Assembly: GCA_027061855.1 (NCBI GenBank)
Contig: JAMOVT010000029.1
Location: forward strand, 1-50,921
Reading direction: 5' to 3'
Source: Flavobacteriales bacterium
GTDB lineage: Bacteria > Bacteroidota > Bacteroidia > Flavobacteriales > Flavobacteriaceae
Length of the DNA stretch: 50,921 nucleotides
The notes under the pieces are model-generated. The model made no database searches. It saw only the letters and a program-made list of their open reading frames with translations, and had not been told where the DNA came from. How positions within the stretch are numbered: the stretch's first letter is position 1; each line of letters opens with the position of its first letter. The position numbers were made by a program, and so were the translations under genes. Shown piece after piece: positions 16,009-24,561 of this stretch.

Positions 16009-16461
16009 ATGAAAACAAAAAACCTTCTAATTATTCTATTGTCTTTATTGACAATAAGCCTCTCTTCTTGTAAAAAAGAAGATGATGAGCCCCTATCCAA
16101 GTCTGAATTACTAACCAAAGAAATATGGAATTGGGATAAAATGGAAAGCTATGAGAACAACATTCTGGTAGATAGTGAAGACAAAACCGGCTATAAGATG
16201 GAGTTTAATGATGACCATAGTCTTATAATTTACAATCCTGACGGCAGTATTGACGAGAATCTCATCTGGGAAATTAATATGGATGAAACAAATTTATTTA
16301 TTTCAACAAGGATCACCGAAGAAGCTATGGTTTTCGATATTGACAAATTGACTGAAAATATATTTATTTTCTCTGCCACTTGGCAAGACGGAGGCGGAAA
16401 GATAAAAGCCTTTGAAGATGTAGTCAATTCCGAAAAAATCGTATTTTATTTAAGTAGATAA
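16009..16461 (+). CDS. Lipocalin-like surface lipoprotein, array member A1
   Basis: 150 residues with a lipoprotein signal (LLSLLTISLSSC, Cys20) followed by K-K-E-D-D-E, which fits the Lys/acidic export signal that sends lipoproteins to the cell surface in Bacteroidota. The mature part (KSELLTKEIWNWDKMESY ... KTGYKMEFNDDHSLIIYNPDGS ... LIWEINMDETNLFIS) has the strand pattern and W-x-W-x-K start of lipocalin-like domains, ending in a basic aromatic tail (FYLSR). It resembles member A2 (16949-17398) more than its direct neighbour. Function unknown. Starts after a leader shared by the array. Confidence 0.75.
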   Translation: MKTKNLLIILLSLLTISLSSCKKEDDEPLSKSELLTKEIWNWDKMESYENNILVDSEDKTGYKMEFNDDHSLIIYNPDGSIDENLIWEINMDETNLFISTRITEEAMVFDIDKLTENIFIFSATWQDGGGKIKAFEDVVNSEKIVFYLSR

Positions 16462-16483
16462 TCTAAACCAAAAATCTAAAATT

Positions 16484-16915
16484 ATGAAAACCAAATTAAT
16501 AAGTTTAATCATCTTAGGCTTTTTAACTATAAGCCTGACATCTTGTAAGAAAGAAGATAATCTGGAAACTAAAAAAGAATTACTCTCCAAAAAAAAATGG
16601 GAACTCTATAAATGGGAAGAGTATAATATCAATGATGAATTTATAGAATCTGAACCAGTTGAAGATGTTTATTTTTGGTTCAAAACCGATTATACGCTAG
16701 TTATAATGGATGGTGATGATCAAATATATATTGAAGGAAAATGGGATATAAACAAAGAAGAAAACATGCTTTATTTTATAGATTCACAAGATAATGAAGC
16801 TGAAGTATATATAATAATTAAATTAAATAAAAATGAATTGGTCATTAAAGAAAATATTTCATATCCGTCAAAAAATAAAATTTCTACCTATGAAATTCTT
16901 TATTTCAAAAGATAA
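16484..16915 (+). CDS. Lipocalin-like surface lipoprotein, array member B1
   Basis: 143 residues, lipobox LTISLTSC with Cys20, then K-K-E-D-N. The mature protein reads KKELLSKKKWELYKWEEYNINDEF, FWFKTDYTLVIMDGDD, GKWDINKEENMLYFI, and ends STYEILYFKR. These blocks match B2 (17423-17857) closely in order and spacing, including the late ISYPSKNKISTYE / IYYPVKRKAPTYD segment that A-type members lack. 22 bases from A1, so probably one transcript. Confidence 0.75.
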   Translation: MKTKLISLIILGFLTISLTSCKKEDNLETKKELLSKKKWELYKWEEYNINDEFIESEPVEDVYFWFKTDYTLVIMDGDDQIYIEGKWDINKEENMLYFIDSQDNEAEVYIIIKLNKNELVIKENISYPSKNKISTYEILYFKR

Positions 16916-16948
16916 TTAATGTAAAACAATCTAAAACCTATAATAATT

Positions 16949-17398
16949 ATGAAAACAAAAACCCTATTAAGTCTTTTGTTATTGTCATTATTTACAGTCA
17001 CTTTTACTTCCTGTGATAAAGACGATGATGAAGTTACTAAAACAGAATTACTGACCAAATCCATATGGAATTGGGAAAAAGTGGAAGTATATTCCGGTGA
17101 TGTATTATTGGATACTGAATATAAAACCGGCTATACCATGAAATTCGATATAGATCATACTGCCGTTTTATATGAACCCGATGGAAATATTGAAGAGAAA
17201 TTTCAATGGGATTTAAACTCGGATGAAACCAAACTCTCATTAACGATAAAAAGTAATAGAGTAATATTTTTTGATTTAATTCTCCTCACGAACAAAGAAT
17301 TAGTGTTTTCGTTTAGTTTAACAGAGCCTCCCGGAATTAGCAAATTTCAAAAAATGAGACCTGATATTGACAAAAAAGTATTTTATTTTAAAAGATAG
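16949..17398 (+). CDS. Lipocalin-like surface lipoprotein, array member A2
   Basis: 149 residues, lipobox FTVTFTSC with Cys20, then D-K-D-D-D-E. The mature part follows A1: TKSIWNWEKVEVYSGDVLLD, KTGYTMKFDIDHTAVLYEPDGN, QWDLNSDETKLSL, and a C-terminal KKVFYFKR. Preceded by CTAAAACCTATAATAATT, a leader like that of A1. 33 bases after B1. Confidence 0.75.
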   Translation: MKTKTLLSLLLLSLFTVTFTSCDKDDDEVTKTELLTKSIWNWEKVEVYSGDVLLDTEYKTGYTMKFDIDHTAVLYEPDGNIEEKFQWDLNSDETKLSLTIKSNRVIFFDLILLTNKELVFSFSLTEPPGISKFQKMRPDIDKKVFYFKR

Positions 17399-17422
17399 AT
17401 CCCTTATTAAAAACCAAGCATT

Positions 17423-17857
17423 ATGAAAACAAAAATATTAGTATTCTTTACAATAACTTTTCTTGTCTTTAATTTTTCTTCTTGCAAAAAAGAAGATAAA
17501 GAACCCACAAAAACAGACTTATTAACAAAAAAAGAATGGCAATTCTATAAAAGTGAAACCTATGATTTAGACAATCAATTTTTGGGCAACGAATTGGTAG
17601 ATCCCCTCTATTTTGATTTTAAAACAGATCACCAACTCATTATTACTGACCCCCAAGATCCGGAAGATGCTGAAATAATGGAATGGGATTTTAATAATGA
17701 TAAAACAAAAATTTATTTTATTTATCCTGATAATAATATTGGAGAATCCTATATCATTGAAAAATTGGAAGATCAAGAAATGATTTTAAAAGAGGATATC
17801 TATTACCCGGTAAAAAGAAAAGCCCCTACGTATGACAAGCTATATTTCAAACGCTAA
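17423..17857 (+). CDS. Lipocalin-like surface lipoprotein, array member B2
   Basis: 144 residues, lipobox LVFNFSSC with Cys20, then K-K-E-D-K-E. The mature part follows B1: TKKEWQFYKSETYDLDNQFLG, YFDFKTDHQLIITDPQD, MEWDFNNDKTKIYFIY, IYYPVKRKAPTYDKLYFKR. Last gene of the array, followed by a strong terminator. The body is somewhat longer and more acidic in the middle (DPQDPEDAEIME) than B1. Confidence 0.75.
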   Translation: MKTKILVFFTITFLVFNFSSCKKEDKEPTKTDLLTKKEWQFYKSETYDLDNQFLGNELVDPLYFDFKTDHQLIITDPQDPEDAEIMEWDFNNDKTKIYFIYPDNNIGESYIIEKLEDQEMILKEDIYYPVKRKAPTYDKLYFKR

Positions 17858-17874
17858 TGAAATTTTTGAAATAT

Positions 17875-17908
17875 AAAAAAACAGGCGGAACTTCCGCCTG
17901 TTTTTTTA
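17875..17908. terminator. Bidirectional terminator between the lipoprotein array and ctaA
   Basis: ACAGGCGGAA (17881-17890) pairs perfectly with TTCCGCCTGT (17892-17901), with A-run before and T-run after. It serves the array on the plus strand and the convergent ctaA on the minus strand. Confidence 0.9.
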
Positions 17909-18937
17909 TATGCGTTTTTTGGATAAATACAAAACGAGTAAAAGAGAGATAAAGAGCAAAAAAGCTGTAACTTGATGTAAAACAGCTATATTTATAGGAA
18001 CTTTATAAATTATCACCGATATTCCCAACAAATATTGTATTATTATTAAAAAAACTGAAAGAGCGATAGCTTTATTAAGTAATGAAAATTTTTGCTTTTT
18101 AAGTCGAAATGCTACACAAAGAAAAACAATAAATAACAAAAAGCCTAACCATCTATGGATAAATTGAACACTTGGAGCAAAATCAATTAAGCTAAGCCAT
18201 GATTCTTCTTTAAATACTGTTTTTGAAATATCAGGGATCCAATTCTCACCCATTTTCGGATAAGTTGGGAAAATGTGGCCAGCTTTTAAACCGGCTGTCA
18301 ATCCTCCGTATATAATTTGAACGATAATTAAAAATATAAAGACTTTTAAAAAATTATGAGTAAACCGGGAATTTGTTGTTTTATTGCCCGGAATCAAAAG
18401 TGTAAAAACAGTCCAAAGAATCGTAGTCAAAATGACCAGGGCTAAACTCATATGTAAAGCCAAGCGGATATGATCTACACTTGTATTTTCCACTAATCCG
18501 CTTTTTACCATATACCACCCGGCAAAGCCTTGAATACCTCCAAGCAAAAAAATCAGGAAAAGTCTTTTTAATAATTTCTTATTCTGTATGCGTCCTTTAA
18601 AATAAAAAAATAAAAAAGGAATGAGAAAAATCAGGCCCAAAGAACGTCCCAACATTCTGTGAAGATACTCCCAAAAGAAAATCTGTTTATACTCATTCAA
18701 AGTAAAATAATGGTGAACTTTTTTATACTCCGGAATTTTCTTATATGCTTCAAAAGCTTGTTGCCATTCTACTTCATTCATCGGAGGCAAAACTCCTTTT
18801 ATAGGCTGCCATGTAACGATAGACAAACCCGAATGTGTTAAACGGGTAATTCCGCCAATCACCACCATTGTTAAAACCATAAAAGCACCAAACAATAACC
18901 AATAGGCTATTGGCTTATTATATTTTTCGTTCTGCAT
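17906..18937 (-). CDS. ctaA: Heme A synthase (CtaA/Cox15)
   Basis: Oxidises the C8 methyl group of heme O to a formyl group, making heme A for the oxidase encoded upstream. 343 residues, eight predicted membrane segments. Conserved histidines appear in FWEYLHRMLGRSLGL (about residue 85), DHIRLALHMSLAL, FIHRWLGFLLF and VLHQVTAFLLF. The N-terminus GGITRLTHSGLSIVTWQPIKGVLPP is typical. Last gene of the oxidase run, two bases after sco. Confidence 0.95.
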   Translation of the reverse strand: MQNEKYNKPIAYWLLFGAFMVLTMVVIGGITRLTHSGLSIVTWQPIKGVLPPMNEVEWQQAFEAYKKIPEYKKVHHYFTLNEYKQIFFWEYLHRMLGRSLGLIFLIPFLFFYFKGRIQNKKLLKRLFLIFLLGGIQGFAGWYMVKSGLVENTSVDHIRLALHMSLALVILTTILWTVFTLLIPGNKTTNSRFTHNFLKVFIFLIIVQIIYGGLTAGLKAGHIFPTYPKMGENWIPDISKTVFKEESWLSLIDFAPSVQFIHRWLGFLLFIVFLCVAFRLKKQKFSLLNKAIALSVFLIIIQYLLGISVIIYKVPINIAVLHQVTAFLLFISLLLVLYLSKKRI

Positions 18938-18939
18938 TT

Positions 18940-19551
18940 TTATTCTTGTAAAAGTACTTTAAGATCATTGGCCAATCTGTTTACATCATTGGCATTGGTT
19001 CCATCATAATATCCACGAATGAGTCCTTCTTTATCTATCAATACAAATCGTCCGGAATGCAAATAACCGCCGGGCTCGGTTGAATCTTTTTGCATACCCA
19101 GATAATATCCTTCTATTCCCACTTTATAAATGGAATCCATAGGGGCAGTAAGAAAAACCCAACGGGATAAATCCGCCCTGTGGCTCAATGCATATTTTTT
19201 TAATTTAAAAGGGGTATCACGATCAGGATCCACGGTAAATGAGACGATTTGAAAAGAAGGATATTCTTTTGTCATTTCTTGCAAACGTTGCATTTGCGAA
19301 GTCATAACAGGACATATTCCTGGACAAGAGGTGAAAATAAAATCTGCAACATGTACCTTGTTTTTCAACTGTTCGCTTCCATAAAGCAAACTATCCTGAG
19401 TGGTGAATTGAAAAGAAGGAATCTTCTGATAAATCGTATCTCCATTCTCTACTTTATATTTGGAAAGCACGGGAAGTTTTCTTTCATTATTTTGTTGACA
19501 AGAAAAAAGAAGAATGACACTCACATAAATTAAAAGGACACTAAATTTCAT
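18940..19551 (-). CDS. SCO family copper chaperone, lipoprotein
   Basis: Thioredoxin-fold protein that delivers copper to the CuA site of oxidase subunit II. 203 residues from the ATG at 19551, which gives a lipoprotein signal (MKFSVLLIYVSVILLFSC, Cys18); an earlier in-frame ATG would destroy this signal. The copper site is Cys76 and Cys80 in FTSCPGICPVM with the distal His in GGYLHSGRFVLID. DPDRDTP is also conserved. Its start overlaps the preceding 64-aa gene by 11 bases. No acidic cluster after Cys, so it should face the periplasm. Confidence 0.93.
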   Translation of the reverse strand: MKFSVLLIYVSVILLFSCQQNNERKLPVLSKYKVENGDTIYQKIPSFQFTTQDSLLYGSEQLKNKVHVADFIFTSCPGICPVMTSQMQRLQEMTKEYPSFQIVSFTVDPDRDTPFKLKKYALSHRADLSRWVFLTAPMDSIYKVGIEGYYLGMQKDSTEPGGYLHSGRFVLIDKEGLIRGYYDGTNANDVNRLANDLKVLLQE

Positions 19552-19735
19552 TTTGGTAATTTTTTTTGACATATTTAAAAATAACAAAGCCCAAAGCAAA
19601 AGGAACAAAAATCAGTAAAAGAGTTGCAATAATAAAACCCCTTTTCTCTTCGTCGCTATATTCAACATTGCATGTACTGCATGCCCATATAAATTTTGGA
19701 GAAAAAAGGAGAAAGAAAAGAAATATTTTTTTCAT
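19541..19735 (-). CDS. 64-aa CxxC membrane protein of the oxidase operon
   Basis: From the ATG at 19735 the product is MKKIFLFFLLFSPKFIWACSTCNVEYSDEEKRG, one hydrophobic segment, then a basic tail (FKYVKKNYQNEI). The first hydrophobic stretch looks like a signal peptide or a first membrane helix ending in A-C-S-T-C. The CxxC faces the periplasm and could bind copper or heme, or form a disulfide. The start overlaps the subunit III-like stop codon by four bases and the stop overlaps the sco start, so it is translated as part of the operon. Function unknown; an assembly role is inferred from position only. Confidence 0.7.
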   Translation of the reverse strand: MKKIFLFFLLFSPKFIWACSTCNVEYSDEEKRGFIIATLLLIFVPFALGFVIFKYVKKNYQNEI

Positions 19736-20319
19736 CTTACCCAATAAATTAAATAATATAATACCGGCCATAAAGCCACAACAAAAAACCAAAAAATTCC
19801 TACTGTAAGTATATAATTTGAAATGTTATCCTTTTCTTTCAGTTGTTTGATTTTATAAAAAACATACCCCAAAAGCATCAGGCCTATAAAAACATGAAAG
19901 CCGTGAAGACCGATAATAGTATAGAAAAAAGAAGTGAATAAACTATGGCTGGTTTCCATTCCAAACAGTAAAATTCTCATCCACTCATACCCTTGTATTA
20001 AAAAAAACAAGATTCCTAAAAACAGGGTTATGAATAGAGCATAAGATTTTCTTCCTTCTTTGGCGTTTTTTATAGCCATCCACATAAAATAAGCAGATAC
20101 AAGAAGTATAAGCATATTCCCGAAAGTAAACCAAAAAGGCAAGCGTGGTTGATCGGATGGAGGCCATTCCACTTGGCCGGCTTGTGCCAAAACAAAAGCA
20201 CTTATCAAGCCTCCAAAAAACATAAGCTCAACCACAATGGCCATTATCACACCTAATACGCTACTACTTACCGGTGGTTTTTGTTTAGTATGTATCATAC
20301 TGTATTCCATATTTTTCAA
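19732..20319 (-). CDS. Cytochrome c oxidase subunit III, second paralogue
   Basis: 195 residues with five hydrophobic segments. VVELMFFGGLISAFVLA near residue 30 contains the conserved membrane Glu of subunit III, and TIIGLHGFHVFIGLMLLGYV near 145 the G-L-H-G-x-H-V motif. It begins one base after subunit IV. A different subunit III gene lies at 20682-21278. The short W-P-P-S-D-Q-P-R-L-P loop is also family-like. The product probably joins the same complex. Confidence 0.9.
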   Translation of the reverse strand: MKNMEYSMIHTKQKPPVSSSVLGVIMAIVVELMFFGGLISAFVLAQAGQVEWPPSDQPRLPFWFTFGNMLILLVSAYFMWMAIKNAKEGRKSYALFITLFLGILFFLIQGYEWMRILLFGMETSHSLFTSFFYTIIGLHGFHVFIGLMLLGYVFYKIKQLKEKDNISNYILTVGIFWFFVVALWPVLYYLIYWVR

Positions 20320-20320
20320 A

Positions 20321-20674
20321 TTAAGGTTTAGTGACCAAATAAGGCTTCACCGAAACAATATCCGGATATAAGCCTAAGGTTAAAAATAAAAGTGTCATCA
20401 ATGCCAATCCCAGTAAAATCCAAATTAACACCGGTTCCCATTTAAGATGCATAAAATATAATAACACCATACTTCCTTTTACAATGGAAATGACAAAAAC
20501 AATGATAAAAACAACTAACGGATTTGGAATCAGCGATGCAAAAACGGTAATCGCAAAAAGAATGAGAAGACTTATATAAATTATCAAATAATTGGGATGT
20601 CCGTGATAATCTTCTTTTTTTGGAACAGCTATTTCATGAGCTAATCCTTCGGGTTGATTCGTATTCATAATCAA
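20321..20674 (-). CDS. ctaF: Cytochrome c oxidase subunit IV (caa3 type)
   Basis: 117 residues with three hydrophobic segments, fitting the prokaryotic subunit IV family: HGHPNYLIIYISLLILFAITVFAS then FVISIVKGSMVLLYFMHLKWEP, where V-K-x-x-x-V-x-x-Y-F-M-H-L is the family core. An in-frame ATG two codons downstream is an equally possible start. Lies between the two subunit III genes with gaps of one and seven bases. Confidence 0.88.
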   Translation of the reverse strand: MIMNTNQPEGLAHEIAVPKKEDYHGHPNYLIIYISLLILFAITVFASLIPNPLVVFIIVFVISIVKGSMVLLYFMHLKWEPVLIWILLGLALMTLLFLTLGLYPDIVSVKPYLVTKP

Positions 20675-20681
20675 ATAATTT

Positions 20682-21278
20682 TTAATGAATTAAATAAATT
20701 AGAGGAAAAAGGAATATCCAAACAATATCCACCATATGCCAATATAAACCGGCCACTTCGATTCTGTGATAATCTTTTTCCGTTTTTGTTGCATGTCGCA
20801 TAACAAAAAACAAAGCAAGTGCTCCTCCTATAACATGAAGACCATGCAAGCCTGTCATGGTATAATAAAATGACCAATACATGGTTTCTACATGTTTTCC
20901 TTCTGCCAAAAGCTGTGTTCCCGGCAAAGTGAAACCATGCAAAATCTCGTGGTAATATTCATAACTTTTAATTCCGAGAAACAGGAGAGCACAGATGAGT
21001 GTCAACCATATCCACATTTTTACTTTTTCTTTGTTTTTATGCAATGCCGCTTCATGAGCTTTAACAACAAAGAAACTACTTGTCAATAATACCAATGTAT
21101 TTATGGTGCCGGCAATAACATTGGTATGTTGGGCCATTTCTCCCCAGGATTCATATTTTAAACGGTTAAGAGTATACATAACTATCAAGCCACCGAAAAT
21201 AGCAAACTCTCCGGCTATTAATGCCCACATCGCCAAACGGGCTTGTGGAATTTCTCTCCATGTTATTTTAGTATTCAT
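20682..21278 (-). CDS. ctaE: Cytochrome c oxidase subunit III
   Basis: 198 residues with five hydrophobic segments. LIAGEFAIFGGLIVMYTLNR holds the conserved Glu in the third helix equivalent, and SFYYTMTGLHGLHVIGGALALF the H-G-x-H-V signature. The C-terminal AGLYWHMVDIVWIFLFPLIYL is diagnostic (Y-W-H-x-V-D). It starts six bases after ctaD. Confidence 0.94.
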   Translation of the reverse strand: MNTKITWREIPQARLAMWALIAGEFAIFGGLIVMYTLNRLKYESWGEMAQHTNVIAGTINTLVLLTSSFFVVKAHEAALHKNKEKVKMWIWLTLICALLFLGIKSYEYYHEILHGFTLPGTQLLAEGKHVETMYWSFYYTMTGLHGLHVIGGALALFFVMRHATKTEKDYHRIEVAGLYWHMVDIVWIFLFPLIYLIH

Positions 21279-21284
21279 AATTTA

Positions 21285-22982
21285 TTATTTTTTATTTTGG
21301 GGTAGAAAATCATCTTCTCTGTCCGGATGGTTATATTCATAAGGCCCATGATGTACTTCGGGATAAACGGCAAAATTTCCATGAGGAGGTGGTGAGGCGG
21401 TTTGCCATTCAAGAGTATTTGATTCCCACGGATTATCACTGGTTACTTTCTTTCCCCGTTTAAGTGACCAAAAGAAATTGAAAATAAATATAAACTGACT
21501 TAAAATGAGAATAACTGCACTGATGGTAGCAATTTGTCGATACAAAGGCAAAGGATCTTGCATTAGAAATTCAAATTGACGGTAATCGGCAATTCGTCTG
21601 TGTTGACCTGCTAATCCCAATAAAAATAGAGGAAAAGCAAAGCCGTTAAAAAAGATAAAGGTCAACCAAAAATGCACATTTCCCCAAAATTTATTGAGCT
21701 CTCTTCCCGAAAATTTGCCGAACCAATAATAAAAAGCGGCAAAACTACCGAAAATCACCGTAGGAAATAAGGTATAATGAAAATGGGCTACTACAAAAGA
21801 GGTATCATGTGCATAAATATCAAATACGGAAGCGCCCAAATATAAACCTGTGAATCCTCCTATAAGTGTAAATAAAGTAATGGCTCCTATGGCCCATTTC
21901 ATCGGCAAATTGATTTTTAAATCTCCATTCCAAAGAGTAGCAATATAGGCAAGTATAATTCCCGCAAACGGTAAAGAAATGATAATGGTAAAAATACTGA
22001 AAATGGTAGCGGCCCTAGGATCAATTCCGGAAACAAATTGATGATGTGCCCATACCATCATAGACAATATGGCAGCAATCAAAGTCAAATTTAAAATAAA
22101 TTTATATCCATATAATGGTTTTCTACTGTTTGTACTTATAATTTCGGCAATTATTCCCAATGGAGGCAATAAAATCACATAAACTTCCGGATGGCCGAAA
22201 AACCAAAAAAGATGTTCCCATAACAAAGGATCTCCGCCTCGATAAACATCATAAAAACCTGTCCCGGCATTGATATCCAATAAAAGCATAAAAGCTCCTG
22301 CGATTAACGGCCCAACAGAAAACATAAACAATACACTGGCTATATTAATCATCCAGACAATCATCGGCATTTTTGTCAAAGTCATGCCTTTGGCTCTTTT
22401 ATTGAGAGTGGTAACAAAGAAATTGATTCCTCCCATAAGGAGAGCGATAAATTCAAAGGTAATAGCCAATAATACAAAGGTATTTGCCGTAAAAAAACGA
22501 TCTTTGAAAGAAGTATAAGCCGTATTATAACCGAAATCCCCTACTGAAAGAGGCGGATACATGGTCCAGCCACCACCAAATCCTCCCCTTTTCATAAAAA
22601 AAGAAGAAATCATCAAAATCACACTAATCAGAAAAAACCAATAAGATAGTTTATTTAGCTTGGGAAAAGCCATGTCATCTGTTCCGATCATAATGGGAAT
22701 TAAATAATTTCCTGCTACGGCCAGCAACATTCCCAGTGCCAGCCACATCATCATAATCAATCCGTGATTTGTAATGAGCATATTATAATCTTTATTGGTA
22801 ACCAAACCAAAAAGAGGCACCTCCATTTCAGGATAAGCCAAATGCATCCTGAAAACATAAGCAAAAAAACCTCCGATTGAAACCATTACAAAAATGGTTA
22901 ACATATATTGAAACCCAATGTCTTTATGGTCTAATGAAAAGAAATAACGGTGCCAAAAACCATGTTTTTTATGTGTATTCAT
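21285..22982 (-). CDS. ctaD: Cytochrome c oxidase subunit I
   Basis: Catalytic heme-copper subunit that reduces oxygen and pumps protons. 565 residues from the ATG at 22982, which lies seven bases after the ctaC stop; a longer frame would overlap ctaC. TNHGLIMMMW holds a heme a ligand, WFFGHPEVYVILLPP the CuB His, the cross-linked Tyr and the proton-channel Glu (A1 type), WAHHQFVSG two further CuB His, and VVAHFHYTLF the heme a3 and heme a His. The N-terminal GTDDMAFPKLN block is standard. No fused cytochrome c domain. Order ctaB-ctaC-ctaD-ctaE-ctaF fits one transcript. Confidence 0.97.
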   Translation of the reverse strand: MNTHKKHGFWHRYFFSLDHKDIGFQYMLTIFVMVSIGGFFAYVFRMHLAYPEMEVPLFGLVTNKDYNMLITNHGLIMMMWLALGMLLAVAGNYLIPIMIGTDDMAFPKLNKLSYWFFLISVILMISSFFMKRGGFGGGWTMYPPLSVGDFGYNTAYTSFKDRFFTANTFVLLAITFEFIALLMGGINFFVTTLNKRAKGMTLTKMPMIVWMINIASVLFMFSVGPLIAGAFMLLLDINAGTGFYDVYRGGDPLLWEHLFWFFGHPEVYVILLPPLGIIAEIISTNSRKPLYGYKFILNLTLIAAILSMMVWAHHQFVSGIDPRAATIFSIFTIIISLPFAGIILAYIATLWNGDLKINLPMKWAIGAITLFTLIGGFTGLYLGASVFDIYAHDTSFVVAHFHYTLFPTVIFGSFAAFYYWFGKFSGRELNKFWGNVHFWLTFIFFNGFAFPLFLLGLAGQHRRIADYRQFEFLMQDPLPLYRQIATISAVILILSQFIFIFNFFWSLKRGKKVTSDNPWESNTLEWQTASPPPHGNFAVYPEVHHGPYEYNHPDREDDFLPQNKK

Positions 22983-22989
22983 AGTCAAA

Positions 22990-23655
22990 TTATTTTTTAT
23001 AAAGTTTTGCCATTTGTTTCTTGTAATCTTCATTTAAAAGCACAACAATTTCCGCTTTCATATTAGCATGTCCTATTCCGCATATTTCCGCACAGGTCAA
23101 AGGGTAAGTACCCGTTTTAGTCATTTTTACCCATTTGGTAATATTTCTACCGGGTAAAACATCTTGCTTGAAGCGTGCATGAGGAATAAATACACTGTGG
23201 ATGACATCATATGCTTGCAAATCCATATGGATATTTTTATTTACAGGTAAATAGAGCTTATTGATGGTTTTTACATCATCTGCCGTATAGAGTTTTCCAT
23301 CCGGACCGGGATAAGTAAATTCCCATAGCCATTGGCGGCCCATTACTATCACATGAACTTCTTTTTCGGGCAAAGTTTCCTCAATATTTCGCCAAATGGG
23401 GCCTTCTTCAAATAAAAAATAGAAATCGGCAATTGCCAAGATGGCAATCCCGAGATAAATCAATTTCAATTTTTGAAAGCCTTTTCCCTGTTGATATCTC
23501 TGTTCTTTTGTCCGGCTTTTATTTTTTGTTAAGATGGGATATAAAATCAAAAAAATGACTATAATACTGGCAACCGTAATCACTCCGGTAATCAGCCAGA
23601 AAATAAAATCCACATCTGCCCCGTAACTACTAGCGTTTTCAGGAAATATTCTCAT
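22990..23655 (-). CDS. ctaC: Cytochrome c oxidase subunit II
   Basis: CuA-carrying electron-entry subunit. 221 residues: two membrane helices (about 17-40 and 64-82), then the periplasmic cupredoxin domain. The CuA ligands are all visible: His153 in YDVIHSVFIP and Cys188, Glu190, Cys192, His196, Met199 in CAEICGIGHANM. GRQWLWEFTYPG is the aromatic electron-entry region. It has no lipobox and no fused cytochrome c domain, unlike many caa3 subunits II, so the electron donor must be a separate protein not found here. Confidence 0.97.
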   Translation of the reverse strand: MRIFPENASSYGADVDFIFWLITGVITVASIIVIFLILYPILTKNKSRTKEQRYQQGKGFQKLKLIYLGIAILAIADFYFLFEEGPIWRNIEETLPEKEVHVIVMGRQWLWEFTYPGPDGKLYTADDVKTINKLYLPVNKNIHMDLQAYDVIHSVFIPHARFKQDVLPGRNITKWVKMTKTGTYPLTCAEICGIGHANMKAEIVVLLNEDYKKQMAKLYKK

Positions 23656-23664
23656 AATTTATAT

Positions 23665-24552
23665 TTATTGGTTAATTTGGTTTATAATTAAAATGAATTG
23701 TATAACAGGCAAATAGATAACCGATACTAACATCAGCTTCTTGGCACTTTTTATTTCGGGTTTTTTATAAAACACATATGCGATAAAACTAAAAAGGAAT
23801 GTCAATAAAAGAAGAATAAAGAATATTTCTATATGCAAAAAATGGATATGATGTAAAAAATAAATAACCGGAAAAAGTAAAAAAGTAGACAAGAAAGTAT
23901 AGAGGGCATTTTGTGTACTTCTTCCGCCTTTTACAGGCATCAGATCATATCCAGCACCTTGGTATTCGTCATTCCAAATCCATGCAATAGACCAGAAATG
24001 AGGCAACTGCCATAAAACTTGTAATAAAAATAAAGCAATGGCCGGTGCATCTATTCTTCCGGTAGCCGTAACATATCCAATGAGAATAGGTAAAGCTCCG
24101 GGAATAGCACCAATATAGATGCTTAACCGTGACACCTGTTTCATAGGAGTATATAAAAATGCATACATCACTAACGAAACAAAAGAAATATAGGCGGCAA
24201 TAGGAGATGCTTTAAATAGGAAAAACAAGCCGGTTGAACTAAAAACAAATAATGCAATTACGGCTTCCTTCTTTTTAATGGCCCCGGTAACCAAAGGACG
24301 ATCCTTGGTGCGTAGCATTTTCTCGTCCAGATTCTTTTCAATTAGCTGATTTATGATATGAGCCGTAGCCGTAACCAAAAAACCACCGGCAAATATTAAA
24401 AAAACCGTATCGAAATGTGCTATCTCTTTTCGCCCCAGAAAAAAACCAAAAACGGAAGTGAGTGCGACAATTATATCCACACGGAATTTTATCAACTTTT
24501 TATACTCTCTAAATCTATGTAGTATGGTTCTAAATTGGTAATCTTTCAACAA
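23665..24552 (-). CDS. ctaB: Heme O synthase (protoheme IX farnesyltransferase)
   Basis: Adds a farnesyl group to heme B, giving heme O. 295 residues with about eight hydrophobic segments of the UbiA fold. The prenyl-diphosphate site is INQLIEKNLDEKMLRTKDRPLVTG near residue 85; most homologues have N-D-x-x-D-x-x-x-D here, so this is a variant with E and N at some positions. Y-T-P-M-K-Q near 150 and the DxxD-like WNDEYQGAGYDLMP near 205 also fit. First gene of the oxidase run, nine bases before ctaC. Confidence 0.93.
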   Translation of the reverse strand: MLKDYQFRTILHRFREYKKLIKFRVDIIVALTSVFGFFLGRKEIAHFDTVFLIFAGGFLVTATAHIINQLIEKNLDEKMLRTKDRPLVTGAIKKKEAVIALFVFSSTGLFFLFKASPIAAYISFVSLVMYAFLYTPMKQVSRLSIYIGAIPGALPILIGYVTATGRIDAPAIALFLLQVLWQLPHFWSIAWIWNDEYQGAGYDLMPVKGGRSTQNALYTFLSTFLLFPVIYFLHHIHFLHIEIFFILLLLTFLFSFIAYVFYKKPEIKSAKKLMLVSVIYLPVIQFILIINQINQ

Positions 24553-24561
24553 TTGTGTAAT

